From: an uncultured Granulosicoccaceae bacterium
GTDB taxonomy: Bacteria > Pseudomonadota > Gammaproteobacteria > Granulosicoccales > Granulosicoccaceae
Direction of reading: 5' to 3'
DNA: 64,000 nt
NCBI GenBank assembly: GCA_937922945.1
Contig: CAKZUP010000092.1
Span: 62,001 to 126,000 of the forward strand
In this document: piece after piece, positions 27,111 to 37,019 of the stretch
How positions within the stretch are numbered: the first letter of the stretch is position 1
How the letters are laid out: every line of letters begins with the position of its first letter
Program-made: the position numbers and the translations under genes
Notes under the pieces: model-generated
Database searches by the model: none
What the model saw: the letters and a program-made list of their open reading frames with translations, nothing else
Told to the model about the DNA's origin: nothing

Positions 27111-29627
27111 GTGATTTCAATTCGACCATTCGCTCGATGCAATCTTGCAACCACGTTACTGCTGGTTTCTGCATTGATGGGTTTGGCAAACCCTACGGCG
27201 TACGCACTGGAATCGCTGTTTGGCAGCGGCCCGACCCCGCTCTCGCCCGAAGAAGCATTTAAACCATCCATAGAAACCATCTCCGGTAACCAGGTTGAAA
27301 TCCGCTTCGACATTGCAGACGAGTATTACCTGTACGAAAAGCGCTTCAACTTCAGCACAGAAAGTACAGAGGTTACCGTCGGCGACCCGAGTTTTCCGAA
27401 AGCACTGGTTCACGAAGATGAGTATTTTGGCAAAAGTAATATATTCCGCGACAACGCAATTATCACAGTTCCTGTAACCAGCAAAGGCGCTGCGACGGAA
27501 TTTGATTTAACGGTTGGGTATCAGGGCTGTGCCGACATGGGCCTATGTTATCCACCAACCAAAACATCACTAAAAATCGCATTGCCCGCGTCCACGATGA
27601 ATGCCACGGCGCCGGTTAATATCGCGCAAAACAACAGCAATAATCTCAAAGCACTTATAACGAAAGACAAACCTGCACTGATTCCGTTGCCTGAATTGGA
27701 TTTACCAGCAACGCAGCAAAACGCTGCAGCTCCCGGGAAAGTCAACCTCAACGATTTATTTGATAAACCGACGATTTTCAACAACAGCGACTCTGACACA
27801 TTGCTCGGCCCAAGCGAAGCGTTTGTGCCTTCCATTCTGGAAGCGGGAGACAACCAGATAACACTACGGTGGTTCATTGAGCCCGGCTATTACCTGTATA
27901 GGGATAAGATCAGTTTCAGCCTTGCTGATGCAGGTGATGCCTCAGTCGTAGAGAGCGATATCGATCGCGGCGTAATGCAAAACGATGCGTATTTTGGCAA
28001 CGTCGAAATCCTTAGAGAAGTTCCTGGCGCACGAATTACACTAACGAACGCGCAAAACCTGACGAATGCAACCTTAAAAATACAATCTCAAGGTTGCGCC
28101 GATATCGGTGTTTGTTTCCCTCCGGAAGTCACCACTCTGCCAGTGACTTTCAACAATACAGGGGTCGCGGCGGCCATTGCGAATGCCTCTGATGGCACAC
28201 CGTCGGCTGAATCCCGAGTTGATGTGAATGCTGCTACGGCTGCTACGGCTGCTGACAGTGCATCCCTTGACACAGCATCGAACACAACCGCCTTACCCGA
28301 AACCGAACAAAACAAATTAACCAGACTACTCGAAGGCGGCCATCTCGGTCTGATTGCATTGGCGTTTTATATCGCAGGGTTACTACTCGCCTTCACCGCA
28401 TGCATGTATCCAATGATACCCATTCTCTCCAGTTTAATCGTTGGGCACGGGGCGAATATTGGCGCAGGCAAGGCCTTTAGTTTGTCGCTCGTTTATGTGT
28501 TGTCGATGGCGTCCGTGTTTGCGCTGGTGGGTGTACTGGTGGGTTTATCGGGCTACAACATACAACCGCTGTTTCAAAACCCATGGGTGCTCAGTGCGTT
28601 CGCGGCCCTGTTCGTTCTACTCGCCTTGTCTATGTTTGGTTTATACCAACTACAAATGCCAAGTAGTATTCAGTCCAGGATGACCGAACTGTCCAATAAA
28701 CAAAAAGGAGGTTCGTGGTCTGGCGTAGCCATAATGGGCGTACTATCGGCACTTATTGTAGGCCCTTGTGTCACTCCACCACTGGTCGCAGCGTTAGCCT
28801 ATATCGCGAATACCGGTGATGCCCGCATTGGCGGTATAGCTTTGTTTGCAATCGGTATTGGCATGGGGACGCCTCTGCTGTTTATCGGTACGTCCCTGGG
28901 CCGGTTTATGCCAAAGGCCGGTGGTTGGATGGAAACAACGCAACGTATATTCGGCATTATCCTTTTAGCAGTGGCTATTTATATGCTCTCGCGCTTTTTG
29001 CCTGCAAACGTCATTATGATTATGTGTGCAATGCTTGCAATCTTTAGTGGCGTGTATTTTGGAGCAACCGACCGGCTAGATCAGGATAGCCAGGGCACGC
29101 AGCGTTTTGGCAAGAGTATTGGCCTGGTTGCGTTAGTGTATGGCGTCGTTTTAATGGTCGGCGCACTGGCCGGAAACACCAGTTTACTGGCACCACTTAA
29201 GGGCGTAGTTGGCCAGCAAGCTGCAGTGAATGGCCAGCAAGCGGAAAACGCTCATCTCACTTTTCAACGAATTAAAACCACTGCCGATTTAGACAAAGTG
29301 CTGGCCGAAGCAAAAGCACTAAACCGACCTGTTATGCTGGATTTCTATGCCGACTGGTGTATCAGTTGTAAAGAAATGGAAGCGTTCACTTTTCCAGATA
29401 AGCGCGTAAAAGAACAACTTGCAGATGCCATACTGATACAAGCCGATGTGACGAAAAACGATGATGCAGACAAAAGCATGTTGAAAAAATTCAACTTGTT
29501 CGGTCCGCCTGCCATCATCCTCTACGACCGATCAGGAAACGAATTAACAGCAGGCAGAGTCGTTGGCTTCATGAATGCCGATAAGTTCAGTACACATTTG
29601 CAGGCTTACTTAAACGGACCTATTTAA
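27111..29627 (+). CDS. dsbD: Thiol:disulfide interchange protein DsbD with duplicated N-terminal domain
   Basis: 838 residues; E. coli DsbD is about 565. Passes electrons from cytoplasmic thioredoxin to periplasmic DsbC/DsbG and CcmG. Signal peptide 1-32. Two consecutive DsbD-alpha domains follow: residues 37-160 (C140 and C146, QGCADMGLCYPP) and 230-350 (C329 and C335, QGCADIGVCFPP), each with its own YYLY strand and D-x-YFG loop. A linker leads to the eight-helix beta domain with Cys in FTACMYPMIP and VGPCVTPPL. The C-terminal thioredoxin-like gamma domain has DFYADWCISCKE. Start GTG with an AGGGAT site 9-11 bases upstream. Confidence 0.95.
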   Translation: MISIRPFARCNLATTLLLVSALMGLANPTAYALESLFGSGPTPLSPEEAFKPSIETISGNQVEIRFDIADEYYLYEKRFNFSTESTEVTVGDPSFPKALVHEDEYFGKSNIFRDNAIITVPVTSKGAATEFDLTVGYQGCADMGLCYPPTKTSLKIALPASTMNATAPVNIAQNNSNNLKALITKDKPALIPLPELDLPATQQNAAAPGKVNLNDLFDKPTIFNNSDSDTLLGPSEAFVPSILEAGDNQITLRWFIEPGYYLYRDKISFSLADAGDASVVESDIDRGVMQNDAYFGNVEILREVPGARITLTNAQNLTNATLKIQSQGCADIGVCFPPEVTTLPVTFNNTGVAAAIANASDGTPSAESRVDVNAATAATAADSASLDTASNTTALPETEQNKLTRLLEGGHLGLIALAFYIAGLLLAFTACMYPMIPILSSLIVGHGANIGAGKAFSLSLVYVLSMASVFALVGVLVGLSGYNIQPLFQNPWVLSAFAALFVLLALSMFGLYQLQMPSSIQSRMTELSNKQKGGSWSGVAIMGVLSALIVGPCVTPPLVAALAYIANTGDARIGGIALFAIGIGMGTPLLFIGTSLGRFMPKAGGWMETTQRIFGIILLAVAIYMLSRFLPANVIMIMCAMLAIFSGVYFGATDRLDQDSQGTQRFGKSIGLVALVYGVVLMVGALAGNTSLLAPLKGVVGQQAAVNGQQAENAHLTFQRIKTTADLDKVLAEAKALNRPVMLDFYADWCISCKEMEAFTFPDKRVKEQLADAILIQADVTKNDDADKSMLKKFNLFGPPAIILYDRSGNELTAGRVVGFMNADKFSTHLQAYLNGPI

Positions 29628-29640
29628 ACAAGCACGCGGT

Positions 29641-30846
29641 TTAGTCACGCTTAGCTACAACAGGCAAGTCGGCAAACAGGCGCGCAAAACAGGCACCGAC
29701 TATCGCAACGCAAAGGCACATAAGACCACCGACGTACCATAAGCCGCTCCATTCAACCAAACGGGCCAGCATCATCGGCCCCAAAAATTGACCGACCCCG
29801 GCACCGCTGAGTACAAATCCAATAATCACCCCGGCCCCGCCTGCCGTGGTCGACAACAATCCGGCCGTACTGAATATCACGCCTGGGATAACGCCTCCAA
29901 TACCCGTTGTTAGTACTGCCGCAACAATGCGCACCGTTGTATCGGTTGTGGAAAGTGTCACCAGCGCACATACGCCCAACGCCAAGGCCGACACCATCAC
30001 AATGGTCGATCGTTTTAGACCCCGGTTAATCAACCAACCGGCGGACACGTTACCGATTGCATTCGGAAGAAGAATGAATGCGGTCCACAAGGTGGCGGTC
30101 GCAAGGGACATGTCTGGATCTTCTGCAAGCAAGCTTGGCAGATAAGAACTCACTGCAACGTATACGAGTGAATAGCACAGGAAACATACAAAAAGCGCCA
30201 CCGAACGTCGCTTCTTAAGATCAGCAAAAGCGGCAGTCGACACGTTTGTACGGAGCACGGACAAACGCAACCTTGCTTTATAACAAACCATGCACGCAGC
30301 CAGTGTGCCAACCCCCGAAAGACAAGCGGCGACCTTCCACGACAAACGCCAGCCACCATAATCGTGCAAGCCAGGTGCAATGAGTAGCATGCTTACGCTA
30401 CCAACCGCCATGAATCCACCCCACATCCCCAGCACAACGGGATGATCTTTGGTGGATGAGAATGCACTCATCAGAACAGGTATAGCCACAACACCCATAA
30501 TCCAGCCAAGCCCTTCAATAGCGCGAGTAACCATCAACCACTCCACCGAAGAGGCGTAGATTCCAGCAAAGCTCCCCACCGCACAAAGACCCAAACCGAT
30601 ACCGGCAAATCGGCCATAGCCTACGCGTGCGACCAAAGCGCCGCACAGTACGCCTCCTAACGCAACCAGAACAGCATAGAAAGAGACGAGAGTGCCGGTT
30701 TGGCTCAGCGACATGCTGTATTCTTGTGCCAACAAGGGTAATGCCGCAGGCAGCTTGCCCACATGCAACGATAACGTACAACCGGCCAGATAAAGCACCC
30801 AGACGGCACGCCAGTTGGTGGATTGATTTGCGTCGCTTTGATTCAC
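29641..30846 (-). CDS. MFS transporter
   Basis: 401 residues, twelve predicted transmembrane helices. First-half signature between helices 2 and 3: CGALVARVGYGRFAG. Helix 4-5 reads RAIEGLGWIMGVVAIPVLM. Looks like the CynX/NarK-like branch of the superfamily, but the substrate cannot be inferred. Tail to tail with dsbD (13 bp between stops). Isolated, with no enzyme partner. Confidence 0.85.
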   Translation of the reverse strand: MNQSDANQSTNWRAVWVLYLAGCTLSLHVGKLPAALPLLAQEYSMSLSQTGTLVSFYAVLVALGGVLCGALVARVGYGRFAGIGLGLCAVGSFAGIYASSVEWLMVTRAIEGLGWIMGVVAIPVLMSAFSSTKDHPVVLGMWGGFMAVGSVSMLLIAPGLHDYGGWRLSWKVAACLSGVGTLAACMVCYKARLRLSVLRTNVSTAAFADLKKRRSVALFVCFLCYSLVYVAVSSYLPSLLAEDPDMSLATATLWTAFILLPNAIGNVSAGWLINRGLKRSTIVMVSALALGVCALVTLSTTDTTVRIVAAVLTTGIGGVIPGVIFSTAGLLSTTAGGAGVIIGFVLSGAGVGQFLGPMMLARLVEWSGLWYVGGLMCLCVAIVGACFARLFADLPVVAKRD

Positions 30847-30983
30847 ATCCGAAGAGTACAGGTATATTAAAGGCAGAGGCCAAATTTCCCATCAACACGC
30901 AACGGGTACCAAATCACACTGGTTTATGCTTATGCACAACGCGCGCAAACCGCGCCATACCTGCAACACAACACTAACGCCAA

Positions 30984-31292
30984 ATGCACAATATGCCCAA
31001 CGAATTAAGGAAAAAATTTGGCCGCTGTCAACTGTGCAAACGAACCACAGCACTCACGTTCCACCACTTAATTCCCAGAAAATTACACCGCCGCACTCGA
31101 TTTAAAAAACACTACACAAAGGAAGAGCTTGCCTCGGGAATAAACATATGTCGCCAGTGTCATAATGGATTGCATAAACTTTTTGATGAAATGACATTAG
31201 GTCGCGACTTGAACACGCTAAACCTGCTACTAGCGCATCCAGACGTGGCGCGACATTGCGGCTGGGTTTCCAAACAAAAAAGATTACCCTAA
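30984..31292 (+). CDS. Small HNH-type zinc protein
   Basis: 102 residues. CQLC near residue 15, then FHHLIPRKLHRR, and CRQCHNGLHKLFDE: two CxxC zinc pairs around the HH..N/H..H arrangement of an HNH nuclease core. Reads as a free-standing HNH domain protein, with basic residues between the motifs. No restriction methylase or phage gene nearby, so the biological target is open. An ATG at 30993 is an alternative start. The 137 bp upstream separates it from the divergent MFS gene. Confidence 0.75.
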   Translation: MHNMPNELRKKFGRCQLCKRTTALTFHHLIPRKLHRRTRFKKHYTKEELASGINICRQCHNGLHKLFDEMTLGRDLNTLNLLLAHPDVARHCGWVSKQKRLP

Positions 31293-31338
31293 ACTGCGCA
31301 TAGCATTTAGCCCATACACCGTTAAATAGTAGACACGC

Positions 31339-32133
31339 ATGAACAGTGATCGCTCTTTTACTTTCTCGCACGCGCTATGTCGCCGGCCCGCAAAATCGGT
31401 TTGCAGTGGCCTACGAGCCGAAGATCATGGCGACCCGGACCATGATCAGTTTATGGCACACCACCAACTCTATGTTAACGCGCTTCAGGCTGCCCAGTGC
31501 GAAGTCATCGTGCTCGATGCATTGGAGGCCTACCCAGATTCTGTTTTTATTGAAGATGCGGCGCTTTGTTTAGGCAATACCGCTATCGCTTTACGTCCGG
31601 GAGCAACGTCAAGGTTTGGCGAATCAGCGGCACTACTGCCCACACTACAAAAGACCTTTAAGTCTGTCATCTCTCTACCGGGTGAAGGCTATGTAGATGG
31701 AGGCGATATTCTGGTTACAGACAACGAAGTGCTGATTGGTTTATCTTCACGAACCAATGAAGCAGGTTATAACGCATTAAGCGACGTTGTTTCTGGGCTT
31801 GGTTATATCGCCAGAAAAATACTAACCCCGACGGAAATTCTACACTTTAAAACCGACTGTGGCTTACTTGATAGTGGCACTGTATTCGCAACACAAGCAC
31901 TTGCCGCTACAGGTTGTTTTAACGACTATCGTGTCATTACCGCACCTGCCGGAGAGGAAGCTGCAGCCAACCTTATCAGAGTCAACGATTATGTAATGAT
32001 GAGCGATGGGTACCCGAAAACCAGAGAAATGTTGGAATCCGATGGCTACCAGGTGGCTTGCTTGCCTAACTCTGAAGCGGCAAAAATCGACGGTGGATTA
32101 TCCTGTATGTCTTTACGCTTCAAACTGATCTGA
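31339..32133 (+). CDS. Dimethylarginine dimethylaminohydrolase-like enzyme
   Basis: 264 residues, guanidino-group-modifying pentein fold. The DDAH triad is in place: acid in FIEDAALC, His in ILHFKTDCGLLDSG and Cys in GGLSCMSLRF near the C-terminus. VDGGDILV and SSRTNEAGYNAL are family motifs. Would hydrolyse N-omega-methylarginines to citrulline and methylamine; a related amidinohydrolase specificity is possible. No arginine-catabolism neighbours. Confidence 0.9.
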   Translation: MNSDRSFTFSHALCRRPAKSVCSGLRAEDHGDPDHDQFMAHHQLYVNALQAAQCEVIVLDALEAYPDSVFIEDAALCLGNTAIALRPGATSRFGESAALLPTLQKTFKSVISLPGEGYVDGGDILVTDNEVLIGLSSRTNEAGYNALSDVVSGLGYIARKILTPTEILHFKTDCGLLDSGTVFATQALAATGCFNDYRVITAPAGEEAAANLIRVNDYVMMSDGYPKTREMLESDGYQVACLPNSEAAKIDGGLSCMSLRFKLI

Positions 32134-32136
32134 AGT

Positions 32137-32165
32137 GAATACAATTGAGAATTGAACACAATTGA
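32137..32165. repeat. 17-bp-period duplication after the DDAH stop
   Basis: GAATACAATTGA (32137-32148) and GAACACAATTGA (32154-32165), one mismatch, beginning three bases after the DDAH stop codon. Confidence 0.6.
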
Positions 32166-32189
32166 TAAGCGCAGAACTATTTCAAACTC

Positions 32190-32262
32190 GGCGTATTTTA
32201 AGATACGCCCTATAGAAGTTGTTATGCCTTGAGTACGCGGCAATGATACCGATGCATAACAA
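32190..32262. repeat. Two inverted repeats between DDAH and lipoprotein genes
   Basis: GGCGTAT / ATACGCC (32190-32196 and 32203-32209) forms a tight hairpin with a six-base loop but no T-run on either strand. TTGTTATGC / GCATAACAA (32219-32227 and 32254-32262) is a second perfect 9-bp arm pair, 26 bases apart. They may help end DDAH transcription or bind a regulator of the next gene. Confidence 0.4.
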
Positions 32263-32410
32263 TTATTTCTAAGGGCGTTTTAAGCTCGACACATACTCAC
32301 TCACTGCCTAGTAACTGGTTCTCAAATAATACACACAGTTACATTGGTGAAAAACCAAAAATCGCTATACTGACGCAATCAATGGATTAATTAAAAAGTC
32401 AGTGTTCATC

Positions 32411-33361
32411 ATGCTAAAAAATTTGCAACGGCAGATCGAAAGAATACTCCCATGCGTAGCTTCTGGCTTAATACCGTTGATGATGCTCAGCGCATGTAGC
32501 TCAACTCCGATTGCAACAGAATTGCCCAACTACTTTGAGTCCCGCGCACGGGCTGTAGAAGTAAATAGACCAACGCTACTTTTCAGAGACAAATTCTATA
32601 ACGTCGATATTGGTGATTTTAAAGTCAGCAACGCTAACATCAGTCAGCCCGTAATTTCCGAACAAAAATACGAGGTGAATAAAAAGCGACGAAACAATAC
32701 TTTGTATAATTTTATTTTTAAAAATGAGCTCAACATCGAAACAGTCGATGTCAGCACCATTGCCAATAGTCAAAAACGCTCTTTTTCATTCGACATAGAA
32801 TTTAGTGCGGAAAGCCTGTTTCAGAGTAGTTGCGAAATCAACAGCGTTCGACACAGCAAAAAAGAATCTGAAAGCAATTCAATTCGTATTGGCTCCAAGA
32901 GTAAATGGAAGTCCAGCGGAGGCCCCGTGATTACAGAGGGCGAAGGAACATGGCAGTTCTCCAACGCGCAATGCGAGCTAAGCTATCATGGCCAGAATTG
33001 GCAATTGCAGTTACTCGCTTTTAAAGACAAAGTCCCTCAACTGAGCTTGACATCCGGCAACAGTCAGTACCGGCTAAAGCCCATGTATGTTCATGTGGGC
33101 GGCTCCGACTACACGAGACTAATAGTGCAGGAAAACGATGCGACAAACTTCGAATCGGTTAGAAAGCCGTTCTTTGGAGTCAGCATTTCAAAAAACGATA
33201 AAGTGTTGTCCAATGTTGCACTGCACAGAGGCGACAGCGCAACAATATGGCTCGACAATGATTTAACAGGAAACGAACTATCAGAAAAAGAGGCCAACTT
33301 TCTACTGGGCATAAACCACACGCTTATTATGGCAAGTTGGTTCGACGAATTTGCTGAGTAA
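32411..33361 (+). CDS. Predicted lipoprotein, unknown function
   Basis: 316 residues from ATG 32411; a GTG three codons earlier is possible. Signal peptide with lipobox LMMLSACSS (Cys near 33). The mature part is beta-rich, with many short hydrophobic-polar alternations (FRDKFYNVDIGDFKVSNAN, WQLQLLAFKDKVPQLSL) and two Cys that could pair (SSCEIN, NAQCELS). No family recognised. Monocistronic; converges with the mannosidase gene eight bases on. Confidence 0.75.
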   Translation: MLKNLQRQIERILPCVASGLIPLMMLSACSSTPIATELPNYFESRARAVEVNRPTLLFRDKFYNVDIGDFKVSNANISQPVISEQKYEVNKKRRNNTLYNFIFKNELNIETVDVSTIANSQKRSFSFDIEFSAESLFQSSCEINSVRHSKKESESNSIRIGSKSKWKSSGGPVITEGEGTWQFSNAQCELSYHGQNWQLQLLAFKDKVPQLSLTSGNSQYRLKPMYVHVGGSDYTRLIVQENDATNFESVRKPFFGVSISKNDKVLSNVALHRGDSATIWLDNDLTGNELSEKEANFLLGINHTLIMASWFDEFAE

Positions 33362-33369
33362 AAATAAGC

Positions 33370-35850
33370 TTACAGGTGCTCAATTTTTAATTCTTTCAGT
33401 TTGGGCGCTCTTGGATTTTCCAGGACTCTTTCAACTAAAACCTGTTTGGTTTCACCGGGAAGCAAGGTGAATCCATTATCTGAGAAGACCAGGTTCCCTC
33501 CCAAACCAAGACTAACGTAGTAGGCAGCGGTATCCGTTTGCAAACTCACGCATTCTTTACCATCGAGTTGTGATTGAGTCGCTTGAATACGCGGCGTCGG
33601 CAAATCAAATGCTTTGTACGGCTTTAACCAATACTCGTTCGTTCCACTGCTTTGTTGCATCGAAACTGTTGGCGTCTTGTCGGTAACACCTTTATCTTCG
33701 CATCGCACTTGCCAATGGAATCGATAAAACGCGAGTTGTTCGTTGGCATTCGACTCCATCGTATCAACCAGCGCAGCAGCATCGGCATCAATACCAATCG
33801 AATAGGAACGTTGTATTAACGTTTGTCCATTCACATCATGACCGCTCAGTTCGATCTGCACGTCAATGGGAGCGGCAAAATCGCTGATCACTTTTAGCTG
33901 CAGTTCGCCGGCAGAATTAAATCGCTTATGTCCCGGAACCATAGCTACCAACACAGGCTGATAGAAACGCCGCGCGGCATACTGCAACAGCTTCCAGCCA
34001 CCACCGTATTCCAAAGACGCCCACGAAGCCACTGGCCACGTATCGTTCAGTTGCCAAAACAAGGTACCCATACAATGAGGCTTTAAACTGCGCCAGTATT
34101 CAACTGCCGTTTTTATCGCCATGGCTTGCTGACACTGCGAAAGAAAAACCATACGATCAAATGTATTCGGAAACTCAAAATAACGGACCAGCGTTTCGAC
34201 AATGCGCGCGTTGCCACCCTGATTTCGCTGATGAACTTCCATGATTGGTGAAGACACATTCTGATCGGAAAGCTTGGTGAATGTGTTCACTATCGGCATA
34301 GATGGGAATGATTGGAAACCAAATTCAGAACAAAAACGCGGATGAATGTCCTGATACGCGGAGAACGGCTTTGCTTCATGCCAAACATCCCAAAAATGCA
34401 TATCCCCTGCGGCATCGTTCTTCCAGCCATCGCCAAAATCCATAAACCCTGAGGACGGGGAGCTCGGCCAAAAATCCACGTCGCTAATCTCAGCTTGCGT
34501 TGTCTTCTCCAGGGTATGATTTAAGCGAGAATAATTGGCAAGGTAGCGATCACGGTTGTTACGCGTCACGTCCCACCAATTCAACGCACCAACCAGTTCA
34601 TTGTCACCACACCATAATGCTAAACACGGATGACTCGACAAACGACGCACTTGCTGAGTTGCCTCACGTTTAACCAATGCCAACCAATCAGGACAGGCTG
34701 CCGGATAGTGGTTACAGGAAAACATAAAATCTTGCCAGACGAGAATACCCATTTCGTCGCACAGATCATAAAACCAGTCTGGTTCGTATTGACCGCCACC
34801 CCAAACGCGCAGCATATTCATGTTCGCATCGACAACCGATTGCAATAGCTCCCTGACAGAATCCATTGTTATACGCTGCGGTAACGCATCCGCTGGAATC
34901 CAGTTAGCACCACGCATGAATAATGGCTTTTCATTTACAACTATTTCGAAACCTGAGCCGTGCTTATCTGGCGCTCTATTTATACTGACTTGTCGAAAGC
35001 CAATCGTTTTTTGTACCTGTTGCTCACCAATACTAATGATTATTGGATAGAGCTTCTGGGCACCACTGCCCGCTGGCCACCAGCGTTGCGGGTTCTTAAC
35101 GTCTAAAGACCAGCTTAACGTGGCCTCTCCTTGCTGAACGTGCTCGTTTGATTCAAGGCTTACACCAGCCACACTCAACTGACACTTGAGCGTTGCGGCT
35201 TCCACCACGCCAAGCGTGGCAGTAATACGCAGGGTTACATCATCGCCGTTGTATTGTTGTTCAAATTGAATGTCTTCTACCCAATGGGTTTGTACATACT
35301 CTAACGATGGTTTGCCATAAATACCAATTGGCATCAAGCATATATTCCAATCCCAACCGGCATGACACGGCGTTTTACGTAACATATTGGTATGTGGAAC
35401 ACGACAGTTCCAGTCTAGGAAGGGTAATTCAAACGGAAACGCATCTGCCTGCTTTCGCGCCGCAATGCTGGCAGAATCAAAAGTGATGGAGATAGCATTG
35501 GTACCAGAACGCAAATACGTTGTTATATTGAATGAGTAATGCAGAAACTGGCTTGCGATATTTGCAATAACCACATTGTTGACCCTAATACACGCGATGC
35601 AATCGACCTGATCGAGACGTAAAATACACTGATGCTGAAGCGAGACGGTATCTAGTTCGATGAATCGCTCGATGGTCCAGGCTTGTTGATGCACCCAGTC
35701 AACGGCATATTCATTGTCGCGATAGTACGGTTCTTCGATAATGCCCGCGTCTAGTAAAGCGCTATGAACGTCGCCGGGTATGATAAAAGGTATTTCTATC
35801 TTTCGCTCAGCCTGCTTTAGAACCCAACCAGTATTCAACTCTTGTTGCAT
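33370..35850 (-). CDS. Beta-mannosidase, glycoside hydrolase family 2
   Basis: 826 residues, no signal peptide, so it acts in the cytoplasm on imported oligosaccharides. N-terminal jelly roll (DWVHQQAWTIERFIEL, LRLDQVDCIACIRVNN), Ig-like domain, then the TIM barrel: MRGANWIPADALPQRI, MNMLRVWGGGQYE, the acid/base Glu in LALWCGDNELVGALNWW and the nucleophile Glu in FCSEFGFQSFPS. GTLFWQLNDTWPVASWASLEYGG is typical of beta-mannosidases. Last gene of the sugar operon, 32 bp after the oxidoreductase. Confidence 0.93.
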   Translation of the reverse strand: MQQELNTGWVLKQAERKIEIPFIIPGDVHSALLDAGIIEEPYYRDNEYAVDWVHQQAWTIERFIELDTVSLQHQCILRLDQVDCIACIRVNNVVIANIASQFLHYSFNITTYLRSGTNAISITFDSASIAARKQADAFPFELPFLDWNCRVPHTNMLRKTPCHAGWDWNICLMPIGIYGKPSLEYVQTHWVEDIQFEQQYNGDDVTLRITATLGVVEAATLKCQLSVAGVSLESNEHVQQGEATLSWSLDVKNPQRWWPAGSGAQKLYPIIISIGEQQVQKTIGFRQVSINRAPDKHGSGFEIVVNEKPLFMRGANWIPADALPQRITMDSVRELLQSVVDANMNMLRVWGGGQYEPDWFYDLCDEMGILVWQDFMFSCNHYPAACPDWLALVKREATQQVRRLSSHPCLALWCGDNELVGALNWWDVTRNNRDRYLANYSRLNHTLEKTTQAEISDVDFWPSSPSSGFMDFGDGWKNDAAGDMHFWDVWHEAKPFSAYQDIHPRFCSEFGFQSFPSMPIVNTFTKLSDQNVSSPIMEVHQRNQGGNARIVETLVRYFEFPNTFDRMVFLSQCQQAMAIKTAVEYWRSLKPHCMGTLFWQLNDTWPVASWASLEYGGGWKLLQYAARRFYQPVLVAMVPGHKRFNSAGELQLKVISDFAAPIDVQIELSGHDVNGQTLIQRSYSIGIDADAAALVDTMESNANEQLAFYRFHWQVRCEDKGVTDKTPTVSMQQSSGTNEYWLKPYKAFDLPTPRIQATQSQLDGKECVSLQTDTAAYYVSLGLGGNLVFSDNGFTLLPGETKQVLVERVLENPRAPKLKELKIEHL

Positions 35851-35882
35851 GAACGATCCTCAATGCGTTGCAGAATCAAGAA

Positions 35883-37019
35883 TCAGCCGTGATTATTGAT
35901 AAGTTCTTTAGCAAGTGCATCAGATAGGGCTGCCGGTCTTTCACAGGTGGTCGTGGTTTTTTCAAACCGGCCTGATTCCGCTGCCTTCAAAATGCACATT
36001 AAGGTATCGACTACGTGCAGTGCTAAATCACTGTTGCAACGGTGCTCACGGTTAGCCGATATTGCGGCCACCATATCTGCTAAACCGACACCGCGGTAGT
36101 TTGCCTGCTTAATACCTGCCGCGTCATGGTAGTTAGGAGAGCTTAGTGTTGCAAACGGCGCATGTACATGCTCGTGTTCGCCTTTAATGACTCTGCAGTC
36201 ACCACCAAAATTATTCGGATCTGGCAGGAACAGCGATTTCTCGGTTCCGTGCAACTCCATCAGGTTATTCTCGCTTGCCCATACATCCCAACTGGCCGTA
36301 AAGGTAATCTGTGCGCCCTGTTGAAATTCCAATATGCCATGCACGGATGTTTGCACATCCACATCAATAAACTCACCAGCAAGTGGTTCGCTGCTAATGG
36401 CACGTTGTGCAAACGGTTTTGAAGACATGGCAGCAACCTGCTTCACCGGCCCAAGCAGCTGCACCAGATTGGTTACATAGTACGGACCCATATCCAACAC
36501 TGGCCCACCGCCTTGTTGATAGAAAAACGCCGGCTGCGGATGCCAATCTTCCATACCATGCGATTGAAAATAACAACTACCACCCACCACTTTGCCAATA
36601 TCACCTGAATCCAGAATTTCCCGGGCACACTGATGAGCCCCACCAAGGAAGGTATCGGGCGCTGAGCCAAGCCGCAGCTGCATACTTTGAGCAAGCTCTC
36701 GCAATTGCATACCTTGCTCAAGCGTTAACACATAAGGTTTTTCAGAGTAAACATGCTTGCCAGCCTGAAGGGCTGCCTTTGATACCCCGAAATGTGCATT
36801 GGGAACCGTCAGGTTAACGACTAAGGCTATCGTACTATCAGCGAGCAGCTCATCAACGCTCAGGCTACGGCAATTGAATTCAGCCGCGCGTAAATCGGCC
36901 AGCGACTTATCAATATCGGCGCAAGCCACAATGGTGTAACCAGCGAACTGGGAAGCCAATGAAAGATAGGCTGTAGAGATATTGCCACATCCGATTATCC
37001 CAACTGACATGTTCTCCAT
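35883..37019 (-). CDS. Gfo/Idh/MocA family oxidoreductase
   Basis: About 378 residues. NAD(P)-binding VGIIGCGNISTAYL at the N-terminus, EKPYVLTLEQG with the catalytic Lys, and the C-terminal alpha/beta domain (VLDMGPYYVTNLVQLLG). Oxidises or epimerises a sugar or cyclitol. I take the ATG in TAATG overlapping the isomerase stop; ATG 37010 directly behind a GGAG is an equally good start. The neighbouring epimerase and mannosidase suggest processing of the released sugar through a keto intermediate. Confidence 0.9.
   Translation of the reverse strand: MENMSVGIIGCGNISTAYLSLASQFAGYTIVACADIDKSLADLRAAEFNCRSLSVDELLADSTIALVVNLTVPNAHFGVSKAALQAGKHVYSEKPYVLTLEQGMQLRELAQSMQLRLGSAPDTFLGGAHQCAREILDSGDIGKVVGGSCYFQSHGMEDWHPQPAFFYQQGGGPVLDMGPYYVTNLVQLLGPVKQVAAMSSKPFAQRAISSEPLAGEFIDVDVQTSVHGILEFQQGAQITFTASWDVWASENNLMELHGTEKSLFLPDPNNFGGDCRVIKGEHEHVHAPFATLSSPNYHDAAGIKQANYRGVGLADMVAAISANREHRCNSDLALHVVDTLMCILKAAESGRFEKTTTTCERPAALSDALAKELINNHG

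Noticed and set aside
32219-32262. TTATGC / GCATAAC arms resembling an integron attC site
   Set aside because: attC requires the half-sites in the opposite order (RYYYAAC first, GTTRRRY last) and a 57-141 bp imperfect palindrome. Here the order is reversed and there is no cassette array or integrase.
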